From assembly GCA_016792685.1 (NCBI GenBank), contig JAEULQ010000135.1, forward strand, positions 1 to 62,744: a stretch of DNA of 62,744 nucleotides. Reading direction: 5' to 3'. Below, one piece after another: positions 26,998-35,990 of this stretch; the stretch's first letter is position 1, and the number at the start of each line of letters is the position of its first letter. The notes beneath the pieces are model-generated. The model saw nothing but the letters and a program-made list of their open reading frames with translations, did no database searches and was not told where the DNA came from. A program made the translations under genes and the position numbers. The DNA comes from Tabrizicola sp. (GTDB lineage: Bacteria; Pseudomonadota; Alphaproteobacteria; Rhodobacterales; Rhodobacteraceae).

Positions 26998-28371
26998 ATG
27001 CGGATCGGGGACGTTTCATTCTGGTATGCCGATATCGGGCTGCCTTACCGCCGGGTGCCGCTGGCGGGGGATACCACCGCGGATGTGGCGATCATCGGCG
27101 CGGGCTATACCGGGCTTTGGACCGCCTATTACCTGAAGCAGGCAAATCCCGGTCTGGACGTGCTGGTGATCGAGAAGGACTTTGCCGGTTTCGGCGCTTC
27201 GGGCCGTAATGGGGGGTGGCTTACGGGCGGCTTTGCCTGGACGCATCAGAGGTATCTCGAGACATCGACCGAGCACGCGGTCCGGGGCATGGTCGAGGCA
27301 ATGAACGGCACGGTCGACGAGGTGATCCGCGTCGCCGAGGCCGAGGGGATCGACGCGGATATCCATCGGACGGATGAACTGATGGTGGCCACCCGGTCCT
27401 CGCAGCTTGGACGGATGCGCGCAGAGGTCGAGCACCGGCGGCACTGGGGCGAAGACGAGCGGGTCTACGAGATAAGCGCGGCGGACCTGGCCAAGCGCAT
27501 CCGCATTCCCGGGGCGCTTGGGGCGATGGTGGTGTCCAATGTCGCGCGGATCCAGCCGGCAAAGCTTGTCCGGGGCTTGGCGGCAGTGGTCGAGCGGATC
27601 GGTGTGCGGCTTGTCGAGGGGACAACGGTCACGGGGTACGAGAAGGGCGTGGTCACGACCGACCACGGCACGGTGCTGGCACCGGTGATCCTGCGCTGCA
27701 CCGAGGGGTTCACGGCAGGACTTCCGGGCCGCAAGCGCGAATGGCTGCCGCTGAATTCGGCCCAGATCGCGACGGAACCCTTGCCGCCCGAGGTCTGGGC
27801 CGAAATCGGCTGGGACGGGCGCGAGATCCTCGCCGACTTTGCCAATGCCTATTGCTATTGCCAGCGCACCCGCGAGGGTCGGATCACCGTCGGCGCGCGG
27901 GGGGTGCCCTACCGGTTCGGCTCCAGTCTCGACACCAACGGTGCGCCGGATCCCGAAACGATCCGGCGGCTGACGGCCATCCTGCGCCAGCATTTCCCTG
28001 CCGCGGCGGGGGCCAGGATCGACCATGCCTGGTGCGGCGTTCTGGGCGTGCCGCGCGACTGGTGCGCGACTGTGGGGCTTGATCCAGAGACTGGCCTTGG
28101 CTGGGCGGGGGGCTATGTGGGGGTAGGCGTCTCGACCTCCAACCTCGCAGGCCGGACACTGGCCGATCTTGCCCTCGGGCGCGATACCGATCTTGTCCAC
28201 TTGCCCTGGGTCAACCGCAAAGTCCGGCAATGGGAGCCAGAGCCTTTCCGCTGGCTCGGCGTGACGGGGATGTATGCGCTGTTGAACGCGGCCGACCGAC
28301 GCGAGGCGCGGCCGGGGGCGGGGCCATCGAAACTGGCGACGCTCGGGAACTGGCTGACCGGCCGGGGCTAG
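26998..28371 (+). CDS. FAD-dependent oxidoreductase, DAO family (PuuB-like)
   Basis: This 457-aa flavoprotein has an N-terminal dinucleotide-binding motif (DVAIIGAGYTGLWTAYYLK) followed by FAGFGASGRNGGWLTG, which is typical of gamma-glutamylputrescine oxidase and glycine-oxidase-like enzymes. A C-terminal GWAGGYVGVGVSTSNLAGRTLADL motif closes the FAD site. Expected chemistry is oxidative deamination of an amine or amino acid. A GGGGG ribosome-binding site 5 nt upstream fixes the ATG at 26998. The divergent dimethylformamidase-like gene suggests a shared amine or amide theme (inference). Confidence 0.88.
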   Translation: MRIGDVSFWYADIGLPYRRVPLAGDTTADVAIIGAGYTGLWTAYYLKQANPGLDVLVIEKDFAGFGASGRNGGWLTGGFAWTHQRYLETSTEHAVRGMVEAMNGTVDEVIRVAEAEGIDADIHRTDELMVATRSSQLGRMRAEVEHRRHWGEDERVYEISAADLAKRIRIPGALGAMVVSNVARIQPAKLVRGLAAVVERIGVRLVEGTTVTGYEKGVVTTDHGTVLAPVILRCTEGFTAGLPGRKREWLPLNSAQIATEPLPPEVWAEIGWDGREILADFANAYCYCQRTREGRITVGARGVPYRFGSSLDTNGAPDPETIRRLTAILRQHFPAAAGARIDHAWCGVLGVPRDWCATVGLDPETGLGWAGGYVGVGVSTSNLAGRTLADLALGRDTDLVHLPWVNRKVRQWEPEPFRWLGVTGMYALLNAADRREARPGAGPSKLATLGNWLTGRG

Positions 28372-28455
28372 GATGTCGTGGGGACGCAGGATCAGAGCGC
28401 TTGCCGGTTCTGTTAGCGCCTGTCATACCTCCCCGTGATTTCGCGGAGGAATTGG

Positions 28456-29763
28456 ATGCGACTGAGCCGCCGTACTGTCCTGGCCCTGCCGATGCTGCTG
28501 GCCGCCCGTCCCGTTCTTGGTGCGGATCGCGCCGACATAGCCCGCAATGTGCTTCTGACCTGGCACCGGCTGATCCTGGAACTCGTGCGTCACACGGCGA
28601 CCTATGTGCCGCCGGTCGCCGCCCGGGCCTTCGCCTATATCGGCGTCGCCGCGCATGAAGCGTTGGCCTCGGGCAACCCCGCGATGCGCAGTCTTGCCGG
28701 GCAGTTGACCGATCTTGGGCCGCTTCCGCCCCGCGCAGAAGGCGAGTTCGACGAGGCCTGTGTGCTGCATGCAACCCTGGCCGCCGCAGTGCAGGCGCTC
28801 TTTTTCAACACCGGGCCGACCGGCCAGCGGGCCATGGCCGCGATGGACGAAAAGCTCGGGCAGAAAGCCAGCGCCGGAATCTCCGAAGCAGTGGTCGCGC
28901 GGAGCGTGGCGCAAGGCCATACCATCGCCGCCGCGATCCTGGCCTGGGCCGAATCCGATGGTGGCGCGGTGATCGAGAACATGGGTTTCCCGCGCGAATA
29001 CACCCCGGGGACCCGGCCGCAGGACTGGGTGCCCACCAGCCTCATCCGACTGCAGCAGGCACCGCTCTTGCCGGACTGGGGCCGGAACCGCACCTTCGCC
29101 ATTCCCTCGACCGACGGTCTCGATGCCCCGCCGCATCCGGATTATGACGAGGCGCCCGGATCGGACTTTCACGCCTTCGCGCTGGAAGTGGCCGAAACGG
29201 GCCGCAACCTCACCGACGAACAAAAACTCATCGCCCGGTTCTGGTCGGACGACCCGATGCTGACACCCACGCCGGCAGGCCACTGGATTTCCATCGTGAT
29301 CCAGATTGCCGACCGCGATTCACTGCCGGTGGAGGTCATTGCTCCCACTCTGGCCAAGCTTGGGGTTGCGCAGGCGGACGCCTTCATTTCCTGCTGGTCG
29401 ACCAAGTTCAAGTACAACCTCTTGCGCCCGGTCACCTACATCAAGCGCCATATCGACCCGAAATGGGAGCCCCTGCTTATCACGCCCCCCTTCCCGGAAT
29501 ACACATCGGGCCATTCGACCCAATCCGGTGCGGCCTCGACCGTTCTGACGTCGATTTTCGGCGAGAATTTCGCCTTTGATGACGAGACCCATGTCGACGA
29601 AGGCCTTCCCGTTCGCAGCTTCCCCTCATTCGCGGTGGCGGCGGAGGAGGCTGCGATCTCAAGGCTTTACGGCGGCATCCACTTCCGCTTTGGCAATCAG
29701 GCAGGTCTGGAACAGGGCCGGGCTGTCGGGGCCTTCGCCGCAGCACTGAAGACCGAAGCATGA
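28456..29763 (+). CDS. Vanadium-dependent haloperoxidase / PAP2-superfamily protein, exported
   Basis: This 435-aa protein begins with a Tat-like signal (MRLSRRTVLALPMLLAARPVLG). It carries the vanadate/phosphate site of the superfamily: Lys/Arg in KFKYNLLRPVTYIK, the EYTSGHST motif, and RLYGGIHFRFGNQ with its Arg and His. Close relatives include bacterial vanadium chloroperoxidase-like proteins; whether it binds vanadate or is a phosphatase cannot be told. GGAGGAATTGG precedes the ATG. The stop overlaps the next start (ATGA), so it is coupled to the FG-GAP protein gene. Confidence 0.88.
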   Translation: MRLSRRTVLALPMLLAARPVLGADRADIARNVLLTWHRLILELVRHTATYVPPVAARAFAYIGVAAHEALASGNPAMRSLAGQLTDLGPLPPRAEGEFDEACVLHATLAAAVQALFFNTGPTGQRAMAAMDEKLGQKASAGISEAVVARSVAQGHTIAAAILAWAESDGGAVIENMGFPREYTPGTRPQDWVPTSLIRLQQAPLLPDWGRNRTFAIPSTDGLDAPPHPDYDEAPGSDFHAFALEVAETGRNLTDEQKLIARFWSDDPMLTPTPAGHWISIVIQIADRDSLPVEVIAPTLAKLGVAQADAFISCWSTKFKYNLLRPVTYIKRHIDPKWEPLLITPPFPEYTSGHSTQSGAASTVLTSIFGENFAFDDETHVDEGLPVRSFPSFAVAAEEAAISRLYGGIHFRFGNQAGLEQGRAVGAFAAALKTEA

Positions 29764-31337
29764 TGCGCTCGTCCGCCCTTCTTCTGGCCCCGTTTCTTGT
29801 GCTGTCGGCCCCGCTGAATGCCGAGCCGCTGGTGCCGCTTTTCACTGACGAGACCGCGACCTCCGGCATCGATACGGTCTTTGCCGGCGAATGGGAGTAT
29901 ATGGTCGGCGGTGGTGTGGCGAGCTTCGATTGCTCGGGCGACGGGTTTCCGGAGCTTTTCCTCTCCGGCGGCGCGGGGCCCTCCGCGCTTTACCTGAACC
30001 AAAGCACTCAAGGCGGGCCGCTCGCCTTTGCCAAGACCGACGCCATCACGCTTGACGCGGTGCTGGGCGCCTATCCGCTGGACATCGACAGCGACGGGGT
30101 GATGGACCTCGTTGTCCTTCGCCAGGGCGAGAACCAGCTCTTGCGTGGCTTGGGCGACTGTCGCTTTGAAGCGGCGAATGCCGCCTGGGGCTTTGATGGT
30201 GGCGACGCCTGGTCGACAGCCTTTGCCGCGATCTGGGAGCAGGGCCAAAGCTGGCCCACCCTTGCCATAGGCAACTATATCGACCGCAAGGAAGAAGCCT
30301 TCCCCTGGGGTTCCTGCACCGACAACTGGCTGCATCGGCCAGATGGCGAGCGCTTTGCCCCGCCTCTTCCGTTGAAGCCGTCGTTCTGCGCGCTGTCGAT
30401 GATCTTCACCGACTGGAACCGTTCAGGCCGCCCTAGCCTGCGGGTGTCGAACGACCGGGAATACTACAAGGGCGGGCAAGAGCAGCTTTGGCACCTTGAA
30501 CCCGGAGAAGCCCCGCGGCTTTACACCGACAAGGAAGGCTGGAAGCGCCTGCGCATCTGGGGGATGGGAATCGCCTCCGCCGATGTGAACCTGGACGGCT
30601 ATCCCGACTATTACCTGACCTCGATGGCCGACAACAAATTGCAGGTCCTGAAGGACCCGGCCTCGGGGCTACCCGATTACGCAGATATCGCCTTCAAATC
30701 CGGGATCACCGCCCATCGGCCCTATACCGGCGGCGATCTCAACCCCTCGACCGCCTGGCATCCCCAGTTTGCAGATCTGAACAACGACGGGCGACTTGAT
30801 CTGTTCGTGGCCAAGGGCAACGTGGCGAAGATGCCGGATTTCGCCGCACTCGACCCCAATAACCTGCTGCTTGGGCAAGAGGACGGAACCTTTGTCGAAG
30901 CCGGGGACAAGGCCGGCGTGGCCAGCATGGGCATCGCCAGGGGCGCGCAGGTGGTCGACCTCAACCTGGACGGCCAGCTTGACATCGTGGTGGTGAACCG
31001 CTGGACCACGGCCGAGATCTGGCGCCAGAGCGGGGCTTCAGCCGGGAACTGGGTCCAGGTACGTCTTGCACAAGACGGCCCCAACCGGGACGCAATCGGC
31101 GCGGTGGTCGAGATCAAGCGCGGTGATGCGACCCTGCGGCATGAAATCGTCTCGGGCGGTGGGCATGTCTCGGGCTCCGTCGGATGGCTGCACTTTGGCC
31201 TGGGTGAGGCGGAAACGGCCGAGCTGCGGGTGATCTGGCCCGACGGCAGTCAGGGGGAATGGATGACTTTGCCGTCAAAGACTTACCAGATCCTGCGCCC
31301 CGGCGCATTGGCCGAGACCTGGCAACCGGAGCGATAA
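29760..31337 (+). CDS. FG-GAP/VCBS repeat protein with ASPIC/UnbV domain (CRTAC-like), exported
   Basis: This 525-aa protein has a Sec signal peptide (LLLAPFLVLSAPLNA). Four calcium-binding-type repeats are visible: DIDSDGVMDLVV, DVNLDGYPDYYL, DLNNDGRLDLFV and DLNLDGQLDIVV. They are consistent with a beta-propeller. The C-terminal about 90 residues (GAVVEIKRGD, HEIVSGGGHVSG, VGWLHFGLGEAE) match the ASPIC/UnbV domain. The first codon overlaps the haloperoxidase stop, strongly implying a joint function in the periplasm, perhaps as partner or scaffold. Confidence 0.88.
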   Translation: MMRSSALLLAPFLVLSAPLNAEPLVPLFTDETATSGIDTVFAGEWEYMVGGGVASFDCSGDGFPELFLSGGAGPSALYLNQSTQGGPLAFAKTDAITLDAVLGAYPLDIDSDGVMDLVVLRQGENQLLRGLGDCRFEAANAAWGFDGGDAWSTAFAAIWEQGQSWPTLAIGNYIDRKEEAFPWGSCTDNWLHRPDGERFAPPLPLKPSFCALSMIFTDWNRSGRPSLRVSNDREYYKGGQEQLWHLEPGEAPRLYTDKEGWKRLRIWGMGIASADVNLDGYPDYYLTSMADNKLQVLKDPASGLPDYADIAFKSGITAHRPYTGGDLNPSTAWHPQFADLNNDGRLDLFVAKGNVAKMPDFAALDPNNLLLGQEDGTFVEAGDKAGVASMGIARGAQVVDLNLDGQLDIVVVNRWTTAEIWRQSGASAGNWVQVRLAQDGPNRDAIGAVVEIKRGDATLRHEIVSGGGHVSGSVGWLHFGLGEAETAELRVIWPDGSQGEWMTLPSKTYQILRPGALAETWQPER

Positions 31338-31807
31338 AGGCGAATCGTTTTCAGGCCAGCCGACTGACTTCAGATTACAATCAGGGGTTGCGGCCAACTG
31401 TTTCCGTGCGCGCATCACCCGAAAGCAGGACGCAAATAAGGCGCCCAAGCGCCGCATCCCACTGGGATCGCTGATCTTTTTGTCACACTTTGCATTTTGC
31501 AAAGCCCATGATCGCCAAAAGGCTTACGCAGAAAAACTTTACAAATGAATTAGTTAGCTTCGGCGCATCGCCGGGAAAAACAGCACTTTTCCTCAAAGGT
31601 GGGATCAAAGCTCTCGGGTTTTGCCCCCGCCTCGCGCGGCGCATTTGCGCCACGTGGTGCCGAACGGCTACAATGCACATATAGGGGAACACTTCCGAAG
31701 CTGAGGACGGAAGCGATTCACTGCAAGGTAATCGAGTTCGGCTGGAATGCAGCGTCAGGGGTCGGCGCTTGCATTGTGTGGGGTGCCGTAGCCGGTAGGG
31801 ATGACAA
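31338..31807. other. 470-bp gap, AT-richer than its surroundings, with several inverted repeats
   Basis: No convincing gene is present. The region holds GGCGC-CCAA-GCGCC (31440-31453) then an ATCCC/GGGAT hairpin and a T5 run at about 31477-31481, a possible weak terminator for the upstream gene. It also holds a perfect CTTTGCA-TTT-TGCAAAG repeat (31488-31504), CTTCCG/CGGAAG (31692-31713) and an AATGCA/TGCATT hairpin (31746-31775). Several A/T-rich patches between 31470 and 31600 contrast with the GC-rich genes. It most likely carries the kinase promoter and leader. Confidence 0.5.
31645..31674 (+). promoter_or_regulatory. Candidate sigma-70-type promoter for the kinase gene
   Basis: TTGCGC (31645-31650) and TACAAT (31669-31674) are separated by 18 bp. 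The -35 box overlaps the inverted repeat GGCGCA-TT-TGCGCC (31638-31651), a possible operator. The implied 5' leader is about 125 nt and includes the hairpins at 31692-31713 and 31746-31775. The assignment is by eye only. Confidence 0.3.
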
Positions 31808-32935
31808 GTGACGCAGGGTCCGACACAGTACAACAGTCACCTCGACGCCGAGGCGCGGCAGGTCGATCCCGATGTCTTTGCCGATGACCTGAAACCTGGC
31901 ACGCAGCTTCTGGGCGGGCAGTACACAATCATCGGATTTCTGAACAGCGGCGGCTTTGGCATCACCTATTTGGCCAAGGATTCGCTCGACCGCACGGTCG
32001 TCATCAAGGAATGCTTCCCGAACGCCCTTTGCCGGCGCAGCAGTGCCATCGTCCGCGCCCGGTCCCGCAAGCACCAGGGTGAATTGCGCAGTTTTGTCGA
32101 GAATTTTGTCGAAGAAGCTCGCAGCCTGGCGCGGCTGGTCCACCCAAACATCGTGGGCGTGCATCAGGTCTTCGAAGACAACGATACGGCCTATATGGCC
32201 ATCGACTTCATCAACGGTCGCGATCTGCATGAGATCCTTGAATCCTCGGACCGGCCCTTCACACCGGACGAGGTCGTCGTCCTGCTGAAGAAGATGCTCA
32301 GCGCGGTCGAGTTCATCCATCAGGTGGGCATCCTGCACCGCGACATTTCGCCCGACAACATCCTGATCGACAAATCCGGAAACCCGGTCCTGATCGATTT
32401 CGGCGCGGCAAGCGAACAGGTGGCGCGGTCAACCCGGGTCCTCACCGGGCGGCGGGTGATCAAGGAAGGCTACTCGCCGCAGGAGTTCTACCTGACCGGT
32501 GCCGACCAGAGCCCGGCAAGCGATCTCTATTCGCTGGGCGCGACGTTCTACCATCTGATCGCCGGCGAGGCTCCGCCGGAAAGCCCTCGCCGCCTGGCCC
32601 GTGTGGCCGAGGGTGAGGCCGATCCCTACGCGCCGCTTGCAGGCAGGTTCCAAGGCTATCCCAAGGGGTTTCTGGAACTGATCGACATGGCCGTCCGGGT
32701 GCTGCCGAAGGACCGGATCCAATCGGCGGGCGACTGGCTGGAATGGATCGCGATGGGCGAGGCGGGGGAGGCTCCGCCGATCCTGCCGGTGCGCTCGGTC
32801 ACCCGGCCCGTCTCGCGGGCGGCTCCGGCCGCTTACGCATCCGAGCAAACAGGCCGGAAGCTCGGCCTTGTGCTGGGCGCGGGGGCGGTGGTTGCCCTTG
32901 GCCTTCTGGCGGGCGTCTTCCTGGTCTGGCGCTGA
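31808..32935 (+). CDS. Serine/threonine protein kinase with C-terminal membrane anchor
   Basis: This 375-aa Hanks-type kinase has a Gly-rich loop (GFLNSGGFGITYLAKD), catalytic lysine (VVIKECF), HRD loop (LHRDISPDNILID), DFG motif (LIDFGAASE) and P+1 loop (EGYSPQEFYL). After the kinase domain a Pro/Arg-rich linker leads to one membrane helix (LGLVLGAGAVVALGLLAGVFLVW), putting the kinase in the cytoplasm. No PASTA or other sensor domain is present. Translation starts at GTG 31808. A VWA-protein gene follows on the same strand; no phosphatase or type VI secretion genes are nearby. Confidence 0.92.
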   Translation: MTQGPTQYNSHLDAEARQVDPDVFADDLKPGTQLLGGQYTIIGFLNSGGFGITYLAKDSLDRTVVIKECFPNALCRRSSAIVRARSRKHQGELRSFVENFVEEARSLARLVHPNIVGVHQVFEDNDTAYMAIDFINGRDLHEILESSDRPFTPDEVVVLLKKMLSAVEFIHQVGILHRDISPDNILIDKSGNPVLIDFGAASEQVARSTRVLTGRRVIKEGYSPQEFYLTGADQSPASDLYSLGATFYHLIAGEAPPESPRRLARVAEGEADPYAPLAGRFQGYPKGFLELIDMAVRVLPKDRIQSAGDWLEWIAMGEAGEAPPILPVRSVTRPVSRAAPAAYASEQTGRKLGLVLGAGAVVALGLLAGVFLVWR

Positions 32936-33046
32936 TCCCGGGCGCGCGCAGCACGTTGCGGAACGAATGCTTGCGCCTGAAGGTGGCAGCCCGTTACGCT
33001 GCGCCTTCCGGATGCCATTCCTTTTGCGGAGAGAGCAGCCCTGCCC

Positions 33047-33745
33047 GTGCCGCCGCACACCGCGCCACCCTGTTTAGCCAGATGCCTTCGACCTCTCTGG
33101 GCAGGTCTCGGGCTTGCGGCCCTGCTGTCCGGCCCCGTTGGGGCCTGCGATACGGCCCTGCTGCTATCCATCGACGTATCGGGTTCGATTGACTCCGGCG
33201 ACTACCGGTTGCAGGCCGACGGCCTTGCTGCGGCCCTCTCCGACCCCGAGGTCGAGGATGCACTCGTCCGCGGCCAGGTTGCCCTGGCCGTTGTCCAATG
33301 GTCGGGCCGTGCCGAACAGGCGCTGGTCCTGTCCTGGCAGCGGATGCTCGACCCGCAGGACGTCGCCCGCTTTGCCGCCCGGGCGGCCAATATGCCCCGG
33401 TCCTTCGGCGGTTCGGACACTGCCGTCGGCGAGGGGCTGGCCTTTGCCACTGCCCAGTTCACGGCCGTGCCCGACTGTCGGCGCAAAGTGATCGATGTAT
33501 CCGGCGACGGGCAGGAGAACGCGGGATTTACCGATGCCGAAGCCCGGGCGGCTGCGGTCGAAGCGGGCCTTGTCATCAACGCCATCGCCATCGAAGAGCC
33601 CGGCCCTGCCTTTCCGATCACCAACTACTATCGCAAATGGGTGATCACGCCCGGGGGTTTCGTGGTCACGGCACGGGGGCTGCAGGACTATGCCGAAACC
33701 CTTCGCCTGAAACTCCTGCGTGAACTTGTCAGCCCGGTTGGCTAA
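33047..33745 (+). CDS. DUF1194 secreted VWA-domain protein
   Basis: This 232-aa protein has a signal peptide (LWAGLGLAALLSGPVGA) and a single VWA domain with a MIDAS motif (LLLSIDVSGSIDSGDY), then KVIDVSGDGQEN and a C-terminal YYRKWVITPGGFVVTARG stretch. This is the layout of the DUF1194 family in alphaproteobacteria; function is unknown, probably metal-dependent protein binding in the periplasm. The frame opens at GTG 33047, preceded by GGAGAGAG; no better in-frame ATG exists. It is 111 bp after the kinase gene on the same strand. Confidence 0.85.
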   Translation: MPPHTAPPCLARCLRPLWAGLGLAALLSGPVGACDTALLLSIDVSGSIDSGDYRLQADGLAAALSDPEVEDALVRGQVALAVVQWSGRAEQALVLSWQRMLDPQDVARFAARAANMPRSFGGSDTAVGEGLAFATAQFTAVPDCRRKVIDVSGDGQENAGFTDAEARAAAVEAGLVINAIAIEEPGPAFPITNYYRKWVITPGGFVVTARGLQDYAETLRLKLLRELVSPVG

Positions 33746-33856
33746 AGCTTGACGGGTTCGCCGCTTTTGCCTAGGGCTAACCCATGGGGTCCGCGTCCGC
33801 CCCGTGAGGCTTCGGCCCAAGTGTCGCATCCCTGACCCTTGCCAAGGATGCACCTC

Positions 33857-34654
33857 ATGCCCCAGTTCGGCCAGATCTCGCCCGCGCAGGCCTTTCGCCT
33901 GACCGGCACGCCCGATGCGCCCCGTTTCTTCGATGTCCGCCTTGCGGAAGACGTCGCCACCCTGCCCCGGTTGATCCCGATGTCCTGCCTCTTGCCGCAT
34001 GGCGAGGTGGCTGGACTTGCCGAGCCGCCTGGTCGGGCAGTCGTCATTTGCTCCAAGGGGCGCAAGCTCTCGGAAGGGGCCGCCGCCTGGCTGCGCAGCC
34101 TGGGCTGGCAGGCCGAGGTTCTGGAAGGCGGCATTCTCGCCTGGGAAGCGGCGGGCCTGCCGTTGATCCCCCTTGCCGACCTGCCTGCCCCCGGAAGCAC
34201 CTGGGTTACTCGGCACCGCCCCAAGATCGACCGGATTGCCTGTCCCTGGCTGATCCGGCGTTTCATCGACCCAGCCGCCCGGTTCCTGTTCGTCGCCCCG
34301 GCCGAGGTCGCGGCGGTGGCAGAACGCTTCGGGGCCATCCCCTTTGACGTCGAAGACGTGCGTTTCAGCCACCGGGGCGACAATTGCAGTTTCGATGCGC
34401 TCCTGGACGATTTCCAGCTTCATTGCGAAGCGCTTGACCGGTTGGCGCTGGTCGTCCGCGGCGCCGATACCGATCGCCATGACCTCGCCCCGCAGGCGGC
34501 CGGGCTTCTGGCGCTGTCGGTTGGCCTTTCGCGCATGTACCGCGACGACCTGGCGCAGCTTGAGGCCGGGATGGCGCTTTACGACTCACTTTACCGTTGG
34601 GCCCGCGATGGGCATGACGAGGGCCATGATTGGCCTCAGGGGCGCCGCGAATGA
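33857..34654 (+). CDS. Rhodanese - ChrB C-terminal domain fusion (chromate resistance)
   Basis: This 265-aa protein joins an N-terminal rhodanese domain to a C-terminal ChrB-type chromate-resistance domain. The rhodanese part shows FFDVRLAEDV, the VVICSKGRKLSEG active-site loop with cysteine, and LEGGILAWEAAGLP. The ChrB part shows WVTRHRPKIDRIACPWLIRRFID, FDVEDVRFSHRGDNCSFD and HDLAPQAAGLLALSVGLSR. AAGGA upstream favours ATG 33857. Its stop overlaps the chrA start (ATGA), so the two are coupled. It may sense or handle chromate, or reduce it at the rhodanese cysteine (inference). Confidence 0.88.
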   Translation: MPQFGQISPAQAFRLTGTPDAPRFFDVRLAEDVATLPRLIPMSCLLPHGEVAGLAEPPGRAVVICSKGRKLSEGAAAWLRSLGWQAEVLEGGILAWEAAGLPLIPLADLPAPGSTWVTRHRPKIDRIACPWLIRRFIDPAARFLFVAPAEVAAVAERFGAIPFDVEDVRFSHRGDNCSFDALLDDFQLHCEALDRLALVVRGADTDRHDLAPQAAGLLALSVGLSRMYRDDLAQLEAGMALYDSLYRWARDGHDEGHDWPQGRRE

Positions 34655-35907
34655 CACCCACGCTATCCGAACTGACCCGGACCTTTGCCCGGATCGGCTG
34701 CCTGTCCTTTGGCGGGCCGGCCGCGCAGATTGCTCTGATGCACAGGGTGGTCCTCGAGGAAAAGCGCTGGGTCGCCGAGGAAGACTACCTGCGCGCCCTG
34801 TCGTTCTGCATGCTCCTTCCCGGCCCCGAAGCCATGCAGCTTGCCACCTGGACCGGCTGGCGGCTGCACGGGGTCAAGGGCGGGCTGATCGCCGGGGGCC
34901 TTTTTGTCCTGCCCGGCGCGCTGATCGTCCTGGCTCTGAGCCTGGTCTACGCCGCGTATGGCACGATCCCGGTTGTTGCAGCCCTTTTCACCGGGGTTCA
35001 GGCCGCAGTCATCGCTATCGTCATCGAGGCGCTCATTCGCGTCTCGCGCCGGGCGCTGAAATCGCCTGAGGCCCACATCATCGCCGTTGCGGCCTTCCTT
35101 GGCCTGTTTGCGCTGGACCTGCCCTTCCCGGTGATCATCCTGGCGGCTGCGCTTTGGGGCTTCTGGCGAAGCCCCTCCGCTGCCAGGACCGAGACTCCCC
35201 CGGCGCCGCCCGCGGCCCTGATGCAGTCGCTTCGGACCGGAGCGGTCTGGCTGGTCATATGGCTCGCGCCGCTTCTGGCGCTGATCCTCGCCGCACCGGG
35301 CCGCCTGGCCGAGATCGGGCTCTTCTTCTCGAAACTTGCGGTTCTGACCTTTGGTGGGGCTTATGCGGTCCTCGCCTGGATGGCGCAGGAGGTGGTCGAG
35401 GACAAGGGCTGGCTGACCCTGCCGCAGATGATGGACGGGCTTGGCCTGGCCGAGACCACTCCCGGTCCGCTGATCCTGGTCAACGAGTTCGTGGCCTTCA
35501 TGGCCGCGCACCAAGTGGGGGGCTGGACCCTGGGGCTGGCGGGGGCGGCAGTGGCGCTCTGGATGACCTTCGTGCCCTCGTTCCTGTTCATCTTCACCGG
35601 CGCCCCCTTCATCGACCGCCTGACCCATATGCCACGCCTGTCTGGCGCCCTCGCGGCCATCACGGCTGCGGTCGTCGGGGTCATTGCGAACCTGTCGCTC
35701 TGGTTTGCGCTGCATGTGCTGTTCGCGGATCTGGTCGGGCTGAGCCTTGGACCCCTGTCGCTCTCCCTTCCGGACCTGACCAGCCTGCGTCCCTTGCCAG
35801 GCCTGATCGCGCTGGCTGCAGCACTCCTCCTGCTCTGGCGACACTGGCCGCTACTTCTGGTGCTGGCCCTCTCGGCCCTCGCCTCGGCGGCTGCGGCGGT
35901 TCTTTGA
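34651..35907 (+). CDS. chrA: Chromate transporter ChrA (two-domain)
   Basis: This 418-aa CHR-family transporter has two homologous halves. Each starts with the family motif: IGCLSFGGPAAQIALMHR in the first and LAVLTFGGAYAVLAWMAQE in the second. PGPEAMQLATWTGWR and TTPGPLILVNEFVAF are the paired PGP motifs. About ten to twelve membrane helices are predicted. Function is chromate efflux or sulfate-chromate antiport. It is translationally coupled to the upstream rhodanese-ChrB gene. Confidence 0.94.
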   Translation: MTPTLSELTRTFARIGCLSFGGPAAQIALMHRVVLEEKRWVAEEDYLRALSFCMLLPGPEAMQLATWTGWRLHGVKGGLIAGGLFVLPGALIVLALSLVYAAYGTIPVVAALFTGVQAAVIAIVIEALIRVSRRALKSPEAHIIAVAAFLGLFALDLPFPVIILAAALWGFWRSPSAARTETPPAPPAALMQSLRTGAVWLVIWLAPLLALILAAPGRLAEIGLFFSKLAVLTFGGAYAVLAWMAQEVVEDKGWLTLPQMMDGLGLAETTPGPLILVNEFVAFMAAHQVGGWTLGLAGAAVALWMTFVPSFLFIFTGAPFIDRLTHMPRLSGALAAITAAVVGVIANLSLWFALHVLFADLVGLSLGPLSLSLPDLTSLRPLPGLIALAAALLLLWRHWPLLLVLALSALASAAAAVL

Positions 35908-35990
35908 TCGCGTCGCAAGGAGCGTGCATCCGCCTCTTCCCTTGGCCTCCGAATCCCCTATGCTGCAACCCAACCGGGAAAGGACGGCAG

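Noticed and set aside
31490-31684. 64-aa open frame in the kinase leader
   Set aside because: No ribosome-binding site, atypical composition, and it runs through inverted repeats and the candidate promoter.
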